The position numbers were made by a program, and so were the translations under genes. DNA of 64,000 nucleotides from PCRC01 sp017848435 (GTDB taxonomy: Bacteria; Pseudomonadota; Gammaproteobacteria; Burkholderiales; Burkholderiaceae_C), in the NCBI GenBank assembly GCA_965284315.1, contig OZ260072.1:186001-250000 (forward strand), written 5' to 3'. Every line of letters begins with the position of its first letter. Position 1 is the first letter of the stretch. The notes below the pieces were generated by a model that was not told where the DNA came from, made no database searches, and worked only from the letters and a program-made list of their open reading frames with translations. Of the stretch, positions 33,417-42,210 are shown piece by piece.

Positions 33417-34760
33417 ATGACCCTCCCCGCCCTGAAGGAGCAGGTGGGACTGAGCCTGTTCTGGCGCACGTTTGTGATGCTGGCCGCGCTGCTGGTTGGC
33501 AGCATCGTGCTGTGGCAACAAACCTTCAAGGCGCTGGAGTTTGAGCCACGCGCCATCCAGAGTGCGCAACAAATTGCCTCCCTGGTCAACCTGACCCGTG
33601 CCGCGCTGGTGTACGCCGATTCGATTGCCCGCGTCTCGCTGATCAAGACCCTGGCCGACCAGGAGGGCGTGCGCATCACCCCGCGCGAACCGGGCGACCG
33701 CTATACCCGCTTTGCACACGATTTTTTCAGCGAGCGCATCAGCGTCGAGCTGACCAACACCCTGGGCAAAAATACCGTGGTGGCCAGCGAGGTCAACGGC
33801 GGCAAAGGCCTGTGGGTGGGCTTCAACATCGAGGGCGACGACTACTGGCTGTTCACCGACCCGGAGCGCATTGGCCCGGTGGGCAGCAAGACCTGGCTGA
33901 TCTGGCTGTTCGGCGCGGCCGGGCTGTCGCTGGCGGGCGCGGCGCTGATGGCGCGCTACATCAACCGCCCGTTGAAGCAACTGTCGCTCGCCGCCAACCG
34001 CCTGCGCGACGGCGACTTTGCCGCCGTGCGGCTGGACGAAGCCGCCATGACGACCGAAATCCGCCAGGTCAACATCGGCTTCAACCGCATGGCCGACCAG
34101 CTCTCCAAGCTGGAGCAGGACCGCGCGGTGATGCTGGCCGGCATCAGCCACGACCTGCGCACGCCGCTGGCCCGGCTGCGGCTGGAGACCGAACTGAGCG
34201 TGGCCGACGTTGACACCCGCGATCACATGAACGCCGACATTGCCCAGCTCGACGCGGTGATCGGCAAGTTCCTCGACTACGCCCGGCCGGACGCCGCGCC
34301 GCTGCAGCCGGTGGTGCTCAAAGACGTGGTGGACGCGGCCGTCTACGCGGTGAAAGACTACCCCGACATGTTGGTCACGCTGGACATGCCGCCACAGATC
34401 AAGGTGCAGGCCGACGCGGTGGAGCTGTCGCGTGTGGTGTCCAACCTGCTGGAGAATGCGCGGCGCTACGGCCAGTCAACCGACACCGGGGTGGCGCGGG
34501 TGGACATTGGCGCCCGCCTGAAAGACCACGGTGTGTTGCTGACGCTGCGCGACCATGGGCCCGGTGTGCCGCCCGAGATGCTGGACAACCTGACCAAGCC
34601 CTTCTTCCGTGGCAACGCGGCCCGCACCGCCGCCACCGGCACCGGTCTGGGCCTGGCGATTGTGGACAAGGCGGTGGCCCGCATGGGCGGCAAGTTCACA
34701 CTGGCCAACGCGGCCGGCGGTGGGCTGGCAGCGCACATCACCCTCAAACGGGTGCGCTGA
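33417..34760 (+). CDS. envZ: EnvZ-like sensor histidine kinase
   Basis: 447 residues: membrane helix 17-35, periplasmic sensor to about 158, second helix 159-178, HAMP 180-235, phospho-acceptor H245 in SHDLRTPLARLR, and ATPase boxes N (NLLENARRYG), G1 (RDHGPGVPP), F (KPFFRG) and G2 (TGTGLGLAI). This is the EnvZ architecture and size. ATG 33405 four codons earlier is an alternative start. Partner of the OmpR protein encoded upstream. Confidence 0.93.
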   Translation: MTLPALKEQVGLSLFWRTFVMLAALLVGSIVLWQQTFKALEFEPRAIQSAQQIASLVNLTRAALVYADSIARVSLIKTLADQEGVRITPREPGDRYTRFAHDFFSERISVELTNTLGKNTVVASEVNGGKGLWVGFNIEGDDYWLFTDPERIGPVGSKTWLIWLFGAAGLSLAGAALMARYINRPLKQLSLAANRLRDGDFAAVRLDEAAMTTEIRQVNIGFNRMADQLSKLEQDRAVMLAGISHDLRTPLARLRLETELSVADVDTRDHMNADIAQLDAVIGKFLDYARPDAAPLQPVVLKDVVDAAVYAVKDYPDMLVTLDMPPQIKVQADAVELSRVVSNLLENARRYGQSTDTGVARVDIGARLKDHGVLLTLRDHGPGVPPEMLDNLTKPFFRGNAARTAATGTGLGLAIVDKAVARMGGKFTLANAAGGGLAAHITLKRVR

Positions 34761-34782
34761 CGGCCCTGGATGGCCTTTGGCG

Positions 34783-34851
34783 GTATTTTTAAGCCAAATT
34801 GGCCTCGAGCCTTAGTGAAATCTGGTGATTCAGCTACTGAATCAATAGCAC
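34783..34851 (-). repeat. Dispersed ~70-bp repeat, copy 5 (inverted, well preserved)
   Basis: Read on the minus strand: GTGCTATTGATTCAGTAGCT, CCAGATTTCACTAAGGC and GGCCAATTTGGCTTAAAAAT. It lies between the convergent envZ and ispF genes and overlaps the 3' end of ispF, giving it the stop codon TAG at 34834-34836. Confidence 0.8.
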
Positions 34852-35319
34852 AACAGCCCGCGCCTCAATGCTCAGGCCCTGCCCCACCGGGCCCAGGCGC
34901 TCGGCGGTTTTGGCTTTCACATTGACCTGCTCGGGCGCCACGCCCAGGGCCTTGGCCACCGCCACTTTCATGGCCGGGATGTGCGGTGCCAGCTTCGGCG
35001 CCTGCGCCACCACCGTGCTGTCCACGTTGGCAATGCGCCAACCGAGCGCGGCCACACGGCGCATGGCTTCGGCCAGCAGCACCGACGAATCGGCACCGCG
35101 AAACTGCGCATCGGTGTCGGGGAAATGGGTGCCAATGTCGCCCAGGCCAGCGGCGCCCAGCAGCGCGTCGGTGATGGCGTGCAACAGCGCGTCGGCATCC
35201 GAATGACCGAGCAGGCCCGCGTGGTGCGGCACCGTCACACCGCCCAGCACCAGTGGCCGCCCCGGCACCAACGCGTGCACGTCCCAGCCCTCGCCCACCC
35301 GCAGCTTCGGCTCACTCAT
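34834..35319 (-). CDS. ispF: 2-C-methyl-D-erythritol 2,4-cyclodiphosphate synthase
   Basis: 161 residues. Metal ligands D13 and H15 in GWDVHAL, the GHSDADALLHAITDALLGA motif (H39, H47) and DSTVVAQAPKLAPHI with KAKTAERLG near the end are all present. Catalyses cyclisation in the non-mevalonate isoprenoid pathway, step after IspE. Its ATG overlaps the ispD stop codon by four bases. The final residues VVLLIQ and the stop codon come from the dispersed repeat. Confidence 0.95.
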   Translation of the reverse strand: MSEPKLRVGEGWDVHALVPGRPLVLGGVTVPHHAGLLGHSDADALLHAITDALLGAAGLGDIGTHFPDTDAQFRGADSSVLLAEAMRRVAALGWRIANVDSTVVAQAPKLAPHIPAMKVAVAKALGVAPEQVNVKAKTAERLGPVGQGLSIEARAVVLLIQ

Positions 35320-35993
35320 GTTCGGCTCCTCAAAATGGCGTCGGCCAGGGCAAAGTCGTCGGGGTAGGTGACCTTCAGGTTTTGCGCGCCACCGGGCACC
35401 AGCAAAGGTTTTTGGCCGGTGAACTCCATCGCGCTGGCCTCGTCGGTCACCGCGGCGCCGGCTTGTTCATAGGCCCCCATGAGCGCAGCAAGGCGGAACA
35501 TCTGCGGTGTTTGGGCCAGCCATTTGTCGCTGCGGTCAATGGTGGCCGCCACACGGCCACCGGCCTCGCTTTTCAGCGTGTCGGGCAGCCGGTGCGCCAG
35601 CAGGCCACCCACCGCGTCGTGCTGGCAGGCGTCCATCAAGGCGTTGATCTGGGCCGGCGTGACGAGGCAGCGCGCCGCGTCGTGCACCAGCACCCAGTCG
35701 GTCGGCTGGGCTTGCCCGGCCAGCACCTGCAAGCCGTTGCGCACGCTCTGCGCCCGCGTGTCGCCGCCACAGCTGGCCACCGACCAGGCACCGCTGTGCC
35801 CCTCAAAAAAGGCATCGCCTGCCGACACCACCACCAGCGTGTGGGCCACGCGCGGCACGGCGGCAAAGGCGGCCAGCGTGTGCAGCACCATGGGGCGCCC
35901 GGCCACCGGCCGGTACTGCTTGGGCCCGCCAGCCCCGGCACGGGCACCGGCACCGGCGCAGGGGATGAGGGCGAAAAAACGGGTATTGGTCAA
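35316..35993 (-). CDS. ispD: 2-C-methyl-D-erythritol 4-phosphate cytidylyltransferase
   Basis: 225 residues. The nucleotide-binding loop reads PCAGAGARAGAGGPKQY, followed by VLVHDAARCLV, AATIDRSDKWLAQTPQMF, TDEASAMEFTG and KVTYPDDFALA, all IspD hallmarks. It makes CDP-methylerythritol in the MEP isoprenoid pathway. First gene of ispDF, divergent from mfd with 90 bases between starts. Confidence 0.95.
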   Translation of the reverse strand: MTNTRFFALIPCAGAGARAGAGGPKQYRPVAGRPMVLHTLAAFAAVPRVAHTLVVVSAGDAFFEGHSGAWSVASCGGDTRAQSVRNGLQVLAGQAQPTDWVLVHDAARCLVTPAQINALMDACQHDAVGGLLAHRLPDTLKSEAGGRVAATIDRSDKWLAQTPQMFRLAALMGAYEQAGAAVTDEASAMEFTGQKPLLVPGGAQNLKVTYPDDFALADAILRSRT

Positions 35994-36037
35994 AGTGTCG
36001 GCTGCGGAGTGGCCCCCATTCTAAAATCCCCCCCACG

Positions 36038-36066
36038 CACCCCCCGCCATCCAGCGGGGGGTGTTT
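36038..36066 (+). other. Leader hairpin just upstream of mfd
   Basis: A perfect 10-bp stem CACCCCCCGC (36038-36047) with GCGGGGGGTG (36054-36063), six-base loop, then TTT. It ends 20 bases before the mfd GTG start. If transcribed with mfd it would be a terminator-like attenuator or translation-controlling structure; if mfd transcription starts after it, it is only a divider from ispD. Confidence 0.5.
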
Positions 36067-36083
36067 GCCATTTTCAAAGCCCC

Positions 36084-39000
36084 GTGGACTTACCCAAACT
36101 CACCCAAGGCAAGCGCTACACGCTGCCCCGCCCGGCAGGTTCTGCCGACGCCTTGCTGCTCGCGCGCCTGGGCGAGCGTGAACGCGCCGCCGGCCGCCGC
36201 ACGCTCGTCGTCACCGCCGACGCCAACGACGCCCAGCGCCTGCTGGACGAGATGGCCTTCTTCCAGCCCGGCCTGCGGCTGGCGCTGTTTCCCGACTGGG
36301 AGACCCTGCCCTACGACGCCTTCTCGCCGCACCAGGACCTGATCAGCGAGCGCCTGGCCACGCTGTGGCGGCTCTCCCAAGGCGAGGCCGACGTGGTGGT
36401 GGTGCCCGCCACCACCGCGCTGTACCGGGTGGCGCCACCGGCCTTTTTGGCCGGCTACACCTTCCAGTTCAAGGTCAAGCAAAAGCTGGACGAGGCCAAG
36501 CTCAAAGCCCAGCTGACACTGGCCGGCTACAGCCACGTGACCCAGGTGGTGAGCCCCGGCGAGTACGCGGTGCGCGGTGGGCTGATCGACCTCTTCCCCA
36601 TGGGCTCGCTGGTGCCCTACCGGGTGGATCTGTTCGACGACGAGATCGACTCCATCCGCACCTTCGACCCCGACAGCCAGCGCAGCCTCTACCCGGTGCC
36701 CGAGGTGCGGCTTTTGCCTGGCCGCGAGTTCCCGATGGACGACACGGCCCGCACCAAGTTCCGCAACCGCTGGCGCGAACTGCTCGAGGGCGACCCGACC
36801 AAGAGCCGCATCTACAAAGACATTGGCAACGGCGTGGCCACCGCCGGCATCGAGTACTACCTGCCGCTGTTCTTTGACGCCACCGCCACCGTGTTCGACT
36901 ACCTGGGCGCCACCGCCGAGCAGGCCGCCACGGTGGTGCTGCACGGCGAGCTGGAGCCGGCCTTCCAGCGCTTCTGGCAGGACACCAAGGACCGCCACCG
37001 CCTGGTGCAGGGCGACCCCGAGCGACCGGTGCTGCCGCCGGAGGCGCTGTTCCTCGGCACCGAGCAGTTTTATGCCCTGGCCAACCAGCATGCACAACTC
37101 GCCATTCGCCCGGCGCTGAACGAAGGGGTCGACGACGCTGCCTTCACACAACTCGGCAGCCTGGCCGTGGTGCGCGGCGCCGACGAGCCCCTGGCCAAGC
37201 TGCAAGACCACATCCGCCACAGCGCCCACCGGGTGCTGGTGCTGGCCGAAAGCGAAGGCCGCCAAAGCAGCCTGCTGGACTTCTTGCGCGCCAGCAACAT
37301 TTCGCCGCCTGCCTTTGACTCGCTGGCCGAGTTCGAGGCGAGTGACGAAAAGCTGGGCATCGCGGTGGCGCCGCTCACCGTCGGGTTTGGCTGGGTCGAA
37401 CCGGGCATCGACTTCGTCACCGAGACCGAGCTGTTCGCCGCCGGCCCCACCACCCGCCGCCGCAAAAAGCAGGAGCAGGTCAGCGATGTGGAAGCGCTGA
37501 TCAAGGACCTGAGCGAGCTCAATGTCGGCGACCCGGTGGTGCACAGCGCCCACGGCATCGGCCGTTACCGCGGTCTGGTGAACCTCGATTTGGGCGAAAA
37601 GAACGCCGACGGCAGCGCCGCCCTGCAGGAGTTCCTGCACCTGGAGTACGCCGACAAGGCCACGCTCTACGTGCCGGTGAGCCAGCTGCACCTCATCAGC
37701 CGCTACACCGGCGTCAGCGCCGACGAGGCACCGCTGCATCGGCTGGGCAGCGGCCAGTGGGAAAAGGCCAAACGCCGTGCGGCCGAGCAGGTGCGCGATT
37801 CCGCCGCCGAGCTGTTGAACATCTACGCCCGCCGCGCCGCCCGCGAAGGCCACGCCTTCCGTTACTCACCCAACGACTACGAAACCTTTGCCAACGACTT
37901 CGGCTTCGACGAAACCGCCGACCAGCGCGCCGCCATCCACGCGGTGATCCAGGACATGATCAGCCCGCGCCCGATGGACCGGCTGGTGTGTGGCGACGTG
38001 GGCTTTGGCAAGACCGAAGTCGCGCTGCGCGCCTGCTTCATCGCGGTGACGGGTGGTAAGCAGGTGGCCTTTCTCGCGCCCACCACGCTCTTGGCCGAGC
38101 AGCACTACCAGACGCTGAAAGACCGCTTCGCCAAATGGCCGGTCAAGGTGGCCGAGGTGAGCCGCTTCCGCTCGGGCAAGGAAGTCAACGCCACACTGAA
38201 GGGCCTGGCCGACGGCACGGTGGACATCGTGGTCGGCACGCACAAGCTGCTGAGCGAATCGACCAAGTTTGCCAACCTCGGTCTGCTCATCATCGACGAG
38301 GAACACCGCTTCGGCGTGCGCCACAAAGAGGCCATGAAGGCGCTGCGCGCCGAAGTCGATGTGCTGACGCTGACCGCCACCCCCATCCCCCGCACGCTGG
38401 GCATGGCGCTGGAAGGCCTGCGCGACCTGAGCGTGATCGCCACCGCACCGCAACGCCGGCTGGCCATCAAGACCTTTGTGCGCAACGAGGGCAACGGCGT
38501 CATCCGCGAAGCGGTGCTGCGCGAATTGAAGCGCGGCGGCCAGGTCTACTTTCTGCACAACGAGGTCGAGACCATCGAGAACCGCCGCGCCCGGCTGGAA
38601 GAAATCCTGCCCGAAGCGCGCATCGCCGTGGCCCATGGCCAGATGCCGGAACGCGAACTGGAGCGGGTGATGCGCGAGTTCATCTCGCAAAAACACAACC
38701 TGCTGCTGTGCTCCACCATCATTGAGACCGGCATCGACGTGCCCACGGCCAACACCATTGTGATGAGCCGCGCCGACAAGTTCGGCCTGGCCCAGCTGCA
38801 CCAGCTGCGCGGCCGCGTGGGCCGCAGCCACCACCAGGCCTATGCCTACCTGATGGTGCCCGACAAGGACAGCCTGACCAAACACGCCTTGCAGCGGCTC
38901 GACGCGATCCAGCAGATGGAAGAACTGGGCTCCGGCTTTTACCTCGCCATGCACGACCTGGAGATCCGCGGCGCCGGCGAGGTGCTGGGCGAAAACCAGA

Positions 39001-39566
39001 GCGGCAACATGCTGGAGGTGGGTTTCCAGCTCTACAACGAGATGCTGTCGGAAGCGGTGCGTTGCCTGAAAGAAGGCAAGGAGCCCGACCTGCTGGCCCC
39101 GCTGTCGGTCACCACCGAGATCAACCTGCACGCCCCGGCCCTGCTGCCCAACGACTACTGTGGCGACGTGCACCTGCGCCTGAGCTTTTACAAGAAACTC
39201 GCCACCGCCAAGAACCCCGACCAGATCGACGCGCTGCTGGAAGAAATTGTCGACCGCTTCGGCAAGCTGCCCCCGCAGGCGCAGACCTTGGTGGACGTGC
39301 ACCGGCTGCGGGTGCTGGCTAAACCGTTCGGCGTGGTGAAGGTCGATGCCGCGCCCGGCGTGACCCACATCACCTTCAAGCCCAACCCGCCGGTGGACTC
39401 GATGAAAATCATCCACCTGATCCAGAAGAACCGCCACATCAAACTGGTGGGCAACGAAAAACTGCGCATCGAGCGCGAACTCACAGACCCCAAAGACCGG
39501 GCCCAGATGGTGCGCGACGTGCTGCGCAGCCTGGGCCAACCGACCACTGAAAAAGCCACCGCATGA
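36084..39566 (+). CDS. mfd: Transcription-repair coupling factor Mfd
   Basis: 1160 residues from GTG 36084, matching the family length of about 1150. In order: UvrB-like region 1-330 (ALFPDWETLPYDAFSPHQDL, GEYAVRGGLIDLFPMGS), RNA-polymerase-interacting CarD-like domain near 475-545 (LNVGDPVVHSAHGIGRYRG), ATPase with Walker A GDVGFGKTE near 638 and DEEH near 738, TRG motif (QLHQLRGRVGRS), and a C-terminal domain. It removes stalled RNA polymerase and recruits UvrA. The serB gene follows with a four-base overlap. The upstream open frame is not conserved and overlaps ispD. Confidence 0.96.
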   Translation: MDLPKLTQGKRYTLPRPAGSADALLLARLGERERAAGRRTLVVTADANDAQRLLDEMAFFQPGLRLALFPDWETLPYDAFSPHQDLISERLATLWRLSQGEADVVVVPATTALYRVAPPAFLAGYTFQFKVKQKLDEAKLKAQLTLAGYSHVTQVVSPGEYAVRGGLIDLFPMGSLVPYRVDLFDDEIDSIRTFDPDSQRSLYPVPEVRLLPGREFPMDDTARTKFRNRWRELLEGDPTKSRIYKDIGNGVATAGIEYYLPLFFDATATVFDYLGATAEQAATVVLHGELEPAFQRFWQDTKDRHRLVQGDPERPVLPPEALFLGTEQFYALANQHAQLAIRPALNEGVDDAAFTQLGSLAVVRGADEPLAKLQDHIRHSAHRVLVLAESEGRQSSLLDFLRASNISPPAFDSLAEFEASDEKLGIAVAPLTVGFGWVEPGIDFVTETELFAAGPTTRRRKKQEQVSDVEALIKDLSELNVGDPVVHSAHGIGRYRGLVNLDLGEKNADGSAALQEFLHLEYADKATLYVPVSQLHLISRYTGVSADEAPLHRLGSGQWEKAKRRAAEQVRDSAAELLNIYARRAAREGHAFRYSPNDYETFANDFGFDETADQRAAIHAVIQDMISPRPMDRLVCGDVGFGKTEVALRACFIAVTGGKQVAFLAPTTLLAEQHYQTLKDRFAKWPVKVAEVSRFRSGKEVNATLKGLADGTVDIVVGTHKLLSESTKFANLGLLIIDEEHRFGVRHKEAMKALRAEVDVLTLTATPIPRTLGMALEGLRDLSVIATAPQRRLAIKTFVRNEGNGVIREAVLRELKRGGQVYFLHNEVETIENRRARLEEILPEARIAVAHGQMPERELERVMREFISQKHNLLLCSTIIETGIDVPTANTIVMSRADKFGLAQLHQLRGRVGRSHHQAYAYLMVPDKDSLTKHALQRLDAIQQMEELGSGFYLAMHDLEIRGAGEVLGENQSGNMLEVGFQLYNEMLSEAVRCLKEGKEPDLLAPLSVTTEINLHAPALLPNDYCGDVHLRLSFYKKLATAKNPDQIDALLEEIVDRFGKLPPQAQTLVDVHRLRVLAKPFGVVKVDAAPGVTHITFKPNPPVDSMKIIHLIQKNRHIKLVGNEKLRIERELTDPKDRAQMVRDVLRSLGQPTTEKATA

Positions 39567-40273
39567 CCCGCACCGAATTCGCCCCCGGCCTCACTGTTCA
39601 AGGCTTCACACCGCCGTGCAAGCTCAGCGATTTCAAGCTGATCGCCTTCGACATGGACTCCACGCTGATCAACATCGAGTGCATCGACGAGATCGCCGAC
39701 GCGGTGGGCAAGAAGGCCGAGGTGGCCGCCATCACCGAGGCCACGATGCGTGGCGAGATCAAGGACTTCAAGGAGAGCCTGCGCCGCCGCGTGGCCCTGC
39801 TCCAAGGCGTGCCGGTGGCCGCGTTGCAGCAGGTCTATGACGAGCGCCTGCGGCTGAACCCCGGTGCCGACACGCTGGTGGCCGCCTGCCGGGCCGCCGG
39901 CCTGAAGGTGCTGCTGGTGTCGGGCGGCTTCACGTTCTTTGCCAACCGGGTGAAGGCACGGCTGGGCATCGACTACGCCCGTTCCAACCAGCTGGCCGAG
40001 GCCAACGGCCAACTCACCGGCGAGGTGGTGGCCCAGAGCTGGGGCGACATCTGCGACGGCGCCGAGAAGCGCCGCACGCTGCTGGAGGTGGCCTCGCTGC
40101 TGGGCATTGAGGCCCGCCAGTGCATCGCGGTGGGCGACGGCGCCAACGACCTGCCGATGATGGGCGAGGCTGGGCTGTCTGTGGCCTACCACGCCAAGCC
40201 CAAGGTCCGTGAACAGGCCATGGTGGCGATCGAGTCCGGCGGGCTCGACCGGCTGCTGGAACTGTTGGCTTAA
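39563..40273 (+). CDS. serB: Phosphoserine phosphatase
   Basis: 236 residues of the HAD superfamily: nucleophile motif DMDSTLIN (D30, D32), motif II VLLVSGGF, Lys before motif III and GDGANDLPMM. CIDEIAD and EATMRGEIKDFKESLRRRV form the cap typical of SerB. Final step of serine synthesis. Coupled to mfd by the ATGA overlap. Its TAA overlaps the stop of the convergent LysR gene (TTAA, 40270-40273). Confidence 0.93.
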   Translation: MTRTEFAPGLTVQGFTPPCKLSDFKLIAFDMDSTLINIECIDEIADAVGKKAEVAAITEATMRGEIKDFKESLRRRVALLQGVPVAALQQVYDERLRLNPGADTLVAACRAAGLKVLLVSGGFTFFANRVKARLGIDYARSNQLAEANGQLTGEVVAQSWGDICDGAEKRRTLLEVASLLGIEARQCIAVGDGANDLPMMGEAGLSVAYHAKPKVREQAMVAIESGGLDRLLELLA

Positions 40274-41226
40274 CCGGCTGCGCCCTGCGCCTCGGCCTGC
40301 AGCCAGCGCATGAAGTCCTGTGCGTCCGGGTTGTGCGCGGCCCGGCGGGCAGGCACGATGAAATAACCGCGGCGCGACGCCGCGCTGCGGCCGAACGGCG
40401 CCACCAGCTCGCCCCGGCGCAGCAGTTCGTTCAGCAACGGCAGCCGCCCGATCACCACGCCTTGCCCGGCCACGGCGGCGGCCACCGCGTCGGCGTACTG
40501 GGTGAAGCGCAGCGTGTTCTTCATGCGCACGCTCTCCAGCCCCATCAAGCCCAGCCAGGCGGCCCAGTCCACCGGCACCACGTGGCCCTGCAGCGTGTCC
40601 ACCGCCAGCAGCGTGTGGTGCACCAGATCTGCCGGCTTGCGCAGTGGCGGCCCTTGCCCCTTCAGCAGCGCCGGCGAGCACACCGGCACCACGCTTTCCT
40701 CGAACAGCGGTGCGGCGGCCTGGCCCGCCAACGGCGTGAAACGCACCGCCACGTCCACTTGGCTGCGCTCCAGGTCCAGCAGTTCCATGCTGGCCGAAAT
40801 GCGCACGTCCACGCCGGGGTGGCTGGCGGTGAACTTCGCCAACCGAGGAATCAGCCACAGCGAGGCAAAGCTGGGGGTCGTCGTCATTGACAACTGGCGG
40901 CTGGCCGGCTCGGCACGCACGCGGGCGGTGGCGTCGCGCAGACGCTCCAGGCAATCGGTCACCACCCGCTGCATCACCTGCCCGGCATCGGTCAACGCCA
41001 GCGCGCGGTGGCGGCGTTCGAACAACAACACCCCCAGCGAGGCCTCCACCTGCTGGATCTGCCGGCTCACCGCCGACTGGGTCAGGCACAGCTCGTGCGC
41101 GGCCTGGGTGAAGCTCAGCGTGCGGGCCGCTGCCTCAAAGCTGTGCAGCAGGTCCAGCCGGGGCAGTTCGCTGCGCGCCATGCCGCGCATGGGCGAAGGC
41201 CGTGCTTTCGCATTCTTGTTTCGCAT
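40270..41226 (-). CDS. LysR-family transcriptional regulator (GcvA-like)
   Basis: 318 residues: winged HTH near 22-82 (LDLLHSFEAAARTLSFTQAA, SAVSRQIQQVEASLG) and a GcvA-like effector domain (SLWLIPRLAKFTASHPGVDV, WAAWLGLMGLE, GQGVVIGRLPLL). A later ATG (MRGMARSE) could be the true start. Divergent from the DUF2917 gene, with a LysR-type dyad between them, so regulation of that gene and itself is likely. Confidence 0.9.
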   Translation of the reverse strand: MRNKNAKARPSPMRGMARSELPRLDLLHSFEAAARTLSFTQAAHELCLTQSAVSRQIQQVEASLGVLLFERRHRALALTDAGQVMQRVVTDCLERLRDATARVRAEPASRQLSMTTTPSFASLWLIPRLAKFTASHPGVDVRISASMELLDLERSQVDVAVRFTPLAGQAAAPLFEESVVPVCSPALLKGQGPPLRKPADLVHHTLLAVDTLQGHVVPVDWAAWLGLMGLESVRMKNTLRFTQYADAVAAAVAGQGVVIGRLPLLNELLRRGELVAPFGRSAASRRGYFIVPARRAAHNPDAQDFMRWLQAEAQGAAG

Positions 41227-41274
41227 GCAACGAGTTCCGTTTCATCGCTTTCACTTTAGAGCCATGCTCAGTAT

Positions 41275-41293
41275 ATTCATACCCACAGTGAAT
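41275..41293. promoter_or_regulatory. LysR-type binding dyad
   Basis: ATTCA (41275-41279) and TGAAT (41289-41293) are separated by nine bases, which gives the T-N11-A form of LysR sites. A wider pair, CTTTCAC and GTGAAAG (around 41248 and 41294), flanks it. It lies in the 82-base gap between the LysR gene and the DUF2917 gene. Confidence 0.5.
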
Positions 41294-41308
41294 GTGAAAG
41301 GAAACAGC

Positions 41309-41614
41309 ATGCGGCCACCATCTCCCCTCCAACCCGAACGCTTCGACCTGGGATTGCGGCGCGAGGCCATGTTCAGCGTGCCCGACGCCGCTGGCATTGA
41401 AATCCTGTGCCGCAACGGCATTGTCTGGATCACGCTGGACGGTGATCCGCGCGACATCGTGCTGGAAGCGCACGACCGCTTCACCACCACCGAGCACCGC
41501 CGTGCGCTGATCTACGCGATGCAGCCCTCGTGCATCAGCGTACAGGCCCCCACAGCGACCTCACGCCGCCGACGTGCAGGGCATGGCCTGCTGCTGGAAC
41601 AGTTGCCACATTAG
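41309..41614 (+). CDS. DUF2917 family protein
   Basis: 101 residues. The DUF2917 core, IEILCRNGIVWITLDGDPRD followed by IVLEAHDRF, forms a small cupin-like beta sheet. Cytosolic, function unknown; in Burkholderiales it is typically found divergent from a GcvA-like LysR gene, as here. AAAGGAAAC is the ribosome-binding site. Confidence 0.82.
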   Translation: MRPPSPLQPERFDLGLRREAMFSVPDAAGIEILCRNGIVWITLDGDPRDIVLEAHDRFTTTEHRRALIYAMQPSCISVQAPTATSRRRRAGHGLLLEQLPH

Positions 41615-41627
41615 GGCGCGTCCTACA
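41610..41627 (+). promoter_or_regulatory. Dyad motif shared with other stress-type genes, copy C
   Basis: ATTAGGGCGCGTCCTACA contains the inverted repeat TAGG-N6-CCTA and is the clearest copy of the set. It overlaps the end of the DUF2917 gene (stop at 41612-41614) and lies 110 bases before the DUF883-like gene. Confidence 0.4.
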
Positions 41628-41736
41628 GGCGGGGGGTGCACCTGCCCACAGACGCCCGCCAGGGGCGGGGCTACAGTGGTTCCAAAGGCGGCCAGGCACT
41701 GGCCTCCCTCTTGACACCACCTGAACAGGAAGCGCC

Positions 41737-42018
41737 ATGCACCACACGATCGACAACCTCGCCACGCCAGCCCACAACATGATCGACGGCGCCGCCACCG
41801 GCGCCCACCAGACCGTGGACAAATTGGCCCAGAAGCTGAACCGAGGTGCGAACACCGTGGGCCAGCAGGTCCAACGCCTCGTGGACGCCCCCACCGAACT
41901 GGCAGATGCCGCGTGCGGTGCCATTCAAAGGCACCCATTGCGTGCAGTCGCGATCAGCCTCGCCGTGGGTCTGGTGCTGGGGCGCTTGAGCGCCAGCCGC
42001 AACCGACCAGTGCGTTGA
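41737..42018 (+). CDS. DUF883-like membrane protein
   Basis: 93 residues: an amphipathic N-terminal helix (HHTIDNLATPAHNMIDGAAT) and one C-terminal membrane helix (AVAISLAVGLVLGRL) ending SRNRPVR, the same layout as the YqjD-like protein at 29541. CAGGAAG precedes the ATG. A short terminator follows. Shares the dyad motif with the other stress-type genes. Confidence 0.72.
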   Translation: MHHTIDNLATPAHNMIDGAATGAHQTVDKLAQKLNRGANTVGQQVQRLVDAPTELADAACGAIQRHPLRAVAISLAVGLVLGRLSASRNRPVR

Positions 42019-42086
42019 AAGTAACCCGACCCTCCTGCCCAAGGCAAACGCTTGAATGCGAACGCGGAGTGATTCTGCTTACAGCA

Positions 42087-42117
42087 GCCCCTTGCCTCAG
42101 CCGATGCAAGGGGCTTT
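42087..42117 (+). terminator. Rho-independent terminator after the DUF883-like gene
   Basis: A 9-bp stem GCCCCTTGC (42087-42095) with GCAAGGGGC (42106-42114), ten-base loop, followed by TTT. The T tract is short but stem and position are right. Confidence 0.7.
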
Positions 42118-42160
42118 GAGCATGCCCGCAAACTCAAGTTGATGGATACTTGTTTCCATT

Positions 42161-42184
42161 GGGGCACCACATGTGTGGCGCCCC
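42161..42184. promoter_or_regulatory. Near-perfect 24-bp palindrome before a lipoprotein gene
   Basis: The left arm GGGGCACCACAT and right arm GTGTGGCGCCCC pair at all but one position. It sits 27 bases before the ATG at 42211, where an operator or a leader hairpin would lie. No T tract follows it. Confidence 0.45.
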
Positions 42185-42210
42185 TCATCTTGTGAGCTTG
42201 TGGAGCATTG

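Noticed and set aside
35253..36083. Open frame extending mfd by 277 codons at the 5' end
   Set aside because: It runs antisense through ispF and ispD and lacks Mfd similarity; family length and start motif fit GTG 36084.
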